Shown piece by piece: positions 24,101 through 25,399 of a stretch of 25,399 nucleotides of DNA; the stretch's first letter is position 1, and each line of letters starts with the position of its first letter. This DNA comes from a virus. The notes beneath the pieces are model-generated. The model had not been told where the DNA came from and made no database searches. It saw nothing but the letters and a program-made list of their open reading frames with translations. Position numbers and translations under genes: made by a program. The DNA lies in IMG/VR virus record IMGVR_UViG_3300042569_001206, positions 1 through 25,399 of that record; one strand, 5' to 3'.

Positions 24101-24613
24101 CGCGATACCACAGGTACTATAGTTGAGCCCTTGGTACCTACCATTGATCAATTGTCAACTGAATATCAAGGACTACAAAACTACAAAATGTTAAGTGACA
24201 ACATTATTTTAAATTCGGTAGTATTCAAACCCTTGTTTGGAGCCAAGGCCGCACAAGAATTACGTGCTACAATCAAAGTAATTCGTGCGCAGGGATCTAC
24301 TGCCAGCACTAGCGAAATCAAAAGCAGTGTAATTGCGGCAATGAATACCTACTTCTCAATTGACAAGTGGAACTTTGGTGATACATTTTACTTTTCAGAA
24401 CTTGCTGCATACTTGCATAGAGAACTTGGAACAATTATAAGTTCAGTGGTATTGGTACCACTTAACAGTCAAAAGTTTTTTGGCGATCTTTATGAAATAC
24501 GGTCAACCCCCAGCGAAATATTTGTTAACGGTGCCACAATTAACAACATTGAAGTGATTGAAGCATTGACCAGTACCAACTTGCGTACTGCACCTGGCAG
24601 CGGAGTAATTTAA
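21137..24613 (+). CDS. gp6: Baseplate wedge protein gp6, greatly enlarged
   Basis: The protein has 1158 residues against 660 in T4. The N-terminal part has the gp6 pattern: SFVDYLRLYYPETFNDYIESSEYIALLDVIAFMGQALAFR, LDTAERRDSVVRLANLVSYTAKRNTAAQG (about 34-120), then a beta-rich region and MVNGEDYNLFPYTQYNSIVKSKALN (about 430), matching the T4 segment VTATDYDTFVSERFGSIIQAV. The C-terminal part (about 990-1125) has the dimerisation-like pattern with IDKWNFGDTFYFSELAAYLHRELGTIISSVVLVP. The extra length lies mainly between, about 450-980, and includes a calcium-loop-like DSDNDGVPDNPD at 839-850. gp6 dimers form the continuous ring of the baseplate. The stop overlaps the next ATG (TAATG). Confidence 0.9.
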   Translation: MATTTRQTAIFGVEDWKQIYQTYREADFQSYDFETLRKSFVDYLRLYYPETFNDYIESSEYIALLDVIAFMGQALAFRTDLNTRENYLDTAERRDSVVRLANLVSYTAKRNTAAQGLLKVFSISTTENVVDYQGINLSNLTVNWADQTNPDWQEQFTAIINASLVDTQRVGRPGNRQTILGVDTNEYSINLVPGFLPIVPYTATVDGVSMPFEAMTSTSVGETYLYEPPPQANQPFNVLFRNDQLGFQSANTGYFFMFKQGVLQNQDFNLAEKVTNRTVNINIEGVNNEDRWLFQLDDVGNINREWTYTENIYAAAAEQTATDLRPIYSVTSRTNDQITMVFGDGVFSEIPVGTFRAYVRASNGLQYIINPEEMQSVTVPISYISRAGNLETITFTCGITQPVSNSQARETIDQIKQRAPARYYTQDRMVNGEDYNLFPYTQYNSIVKSKALNRASIGTSRYLDLVDNTGKYSSTNSFGADGALWEQNILPTILFTFTNRNEIADFVTNQVQPAVGFATMRQFYYENFPRVTSSTLPTYGGTTWVTGASWTQSTTLANETTGYFKNAVYSITFPTGSPIPVGPTTTTAFKYVSVGSLIKFVPPTGYYFDKNNKLQAGTPTSADQTLQIWASPISIQGSGYNNGLGNLSSGEGPVALNNFVPTGALVDTIIPLFVTDIPVAIEQSIAEQILLNRNFGLGYDNDGDITGTPYSWYLITSTNLAQDSTWSQQYAGNTSGTNLDASWLIQFVVQNQNYTTTFRGLGYYFGSVLSTRFFFYDGGQIYDSRTGTVVKDFINVLAVNTQPDSTDHLPGDIFMTITGQPVESDGYVDDFQVLVGYRDSDNDGVPDNPDFFSEIVAPTVNSTQKYIYLQKTVDFDNLQRYLLVEPNIVTSDYATLSAIELQKSAWSPGQVFYAYSTQEFYQLSITVTGSRTLINVTDEWIARIGRQSLYFQYRHNAPLTSRIDPGTTNIIDLYVVTLSYYTAYQNWIRDTTGTIVEPLVPTIDQLSTEYQGLQNYKMLSDNIILNSVVFKPLFGAKAAQELRATIKVIRAQGSTASTSEIKSSVIAAMNTYFSIDKWNFGDTFYFSELAAYLHRELGTIISSVVLVPLNSQKFFGDLYEIRSTPSEIFVNGATINNIEVIEALTSTNLRTAPGSGVI

Positions 24614-25399
24614 TGGCCAACATACGTAGCGTTGATTTTCTTCCTGAAATTTTTCAGACCGATGCAAACAAACAATTTTTGGCGGCCACTCTTGACCAAC
24701 TGATTCAAGAACCCAACTTTAGAAAAACACAAGGATTTATTGGACGCACAGTGGGGCCGGGCATTGATCCCAACGACAAGTATGTGATAGAGCCCACAAA
24801 AACACGCACCGACTATCAATTGGAACCGGGCGTGGTAAGTCTTGTGCCTGACACTGATACCATCAAAAATGTCATCACATATCCTGGGTTGAATGATGCT
24901 GTTACATTTCAAGGTGGAGATGGCAACCGTCCTGACCGATTGTATTCAAGTGAATACTATGCTTGGGATCCATTTGTTGACTTTGATCCTTTTATTAATT
25001 TCAGCCAATACTATTGGATTCCAGCAGGGCCTAATGCAGTAGATGTTGCATCTGCTGGCATTCCTACCACTGACAATTTTGTTGTTACCACCAGTGGTGA
25101 TTCGTACAATTTTTCAGGCATCAATGGTAACAATCCTGTTGTTACGCTAGTGCGAGGGGGCAGTTATACTTTTCAGGTAACAGATCAATTTTTCATACAG
25201 GCTGCTCCAGGAATTGCAGGAACACTTCCTGCCACCCCAAACATCAGCAGTAGAGATGTATACGGTGTGACCAACAATGGCACAACATCTGGAACCATTG
25301 TGTTTAATACTCCTACAAAAGATGCACAAAGTTTTTATTACAATCTTACCAGTATTGGTCCTATTGAGTTGGTTACAGAATTAGCATATGATGATATCA
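24613..25399 (+). CDS. Large virion structural protein, N-terminal part (gp7 position; runs off window)
   Basis: 262 codons are visible and the frame is open at the end. It starts MANIRSVDFLPEIFQTDANKQ, with an ordered region containing LDQLIQEPNFRKTQGFIGR and YYAWDPFVDFDPFINFSQYYWIP. I recall this beginning from large baseplate or fibre-like proteins encoded after gp6 in marine T4-like phages, the place of T4 gp7. From about residue 178 a beta-sandwich-like module starts (VVTLVRGGSYTFQV, FFIQAAPG, GVTNNGTTSG, IVFNTP) that looks like the cupredoxin-like modules scattered through marine phage structural proteins. Translation is coupled to gp6 through TAATG. Identity with gp7 is not shown by sequence. 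Confidence 0.7.
   Translation, partial: MANIRSVDFLPEIFQTDANKQFLAATLDQLIQEPNFRKTQGFIGRTVGPGIDPNDKYVIEPTKTRTDYQLEPGVVSLVPDTDTIKNVITYPGLNDAVTFQGGDGNRPDRLYSSEYYAWDPFVDFDPFINFSQYYWIPAGPNAVDVASAGIPTTDNFVVTTSGDSYNFSGINGNNPVVTLVRGGSYTFQVTDQFFIQAAPGIAGTLPATPNISSRDVYGVTNNGTTSGTIVFNTPTKDAQSFYYNLTSIGPIELVTELAYDDI

Overview
The window is a piece of a T4-like contractile-tailed phage genome, most like the marine T4-like myoviruses (cyanophages, pelagiphages and relatives). The anchors are: the SbcC/SbcD-type recombination nuclease pair (gp46, gp47), the late sigma factor gp55, and a run of baseplate genes (gp26- and gp51-like, gp53, a gp27-like hub candidate, gp5, gp25, gp6). The host cannot be read from the sequence. 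No tRNA, CRISPR array, insertion sequence or integrase was found.

Layout. (1) 1-2717, + strand: the 3' end of a gp26-like baseplate/chaperone gene, a gp51-like ORF in the -1 frame, three small genes of marine T4-like type, and a sulfotransferase-like gene. Junctions are tight, with start/stop overlaps. (2) 2718-3187: about 470 nt without a credible gene between two convergent transcription units. It holds several hairpins and a direct repeat. (3) 3188-11310, - strand: one nearly gapless block transcribed leftwards from a near-consensus sigma70-type promoter at 11339-11366. The order is gp55, sulfotransferase-like protein, gp47, two adjacent ORFs that look like halves of one protein, gp46, two tandem paralogous radical SAM proteins, and a GIY-YIG nuclease-fold protein. 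(4) 11311-11423: a divergent control region with the leftward promoter and a weaker T4-late-type motif facing right. (5) 11424-25399, + strand: late structural genes, namely a repeat-rich 850-residue protein, gp53, a 1088-residue hub candidate, gp5, a 540-residue Ala/Gly/Ser-rich protein, gp25, a very long gp6, and the start of another large structural protein that runs off the window.

How it fits together. The leftward block carries early/middle functions: recombination, the late-promoter factor and accessory enzymes. gp55 would then recognise TATAAATA-like sites, three of which lie just upstream of rightward structural genes. The baseplate genes together supply the wedge (gp53, gp25, gp6), the central hub and spike (1088-residue protein, gp5), and probably tube-cap or peripheral parts.

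The most interesting points are: a canonical -1 slippery heptamer (T TTT TTC) placed so that the gp26-like frame can shift into the gp51-like frame, as in G/GT tail assembly chaperones; two tandem radical SAM enzymes of unknown substrate next to gp46; the structured 470-nt non-coding stretch; a split accessory gene between gp47 and gp46; and a gp55 with a long insertion. Homology calls come from recognising sequence patterns by eye; no database search was run.
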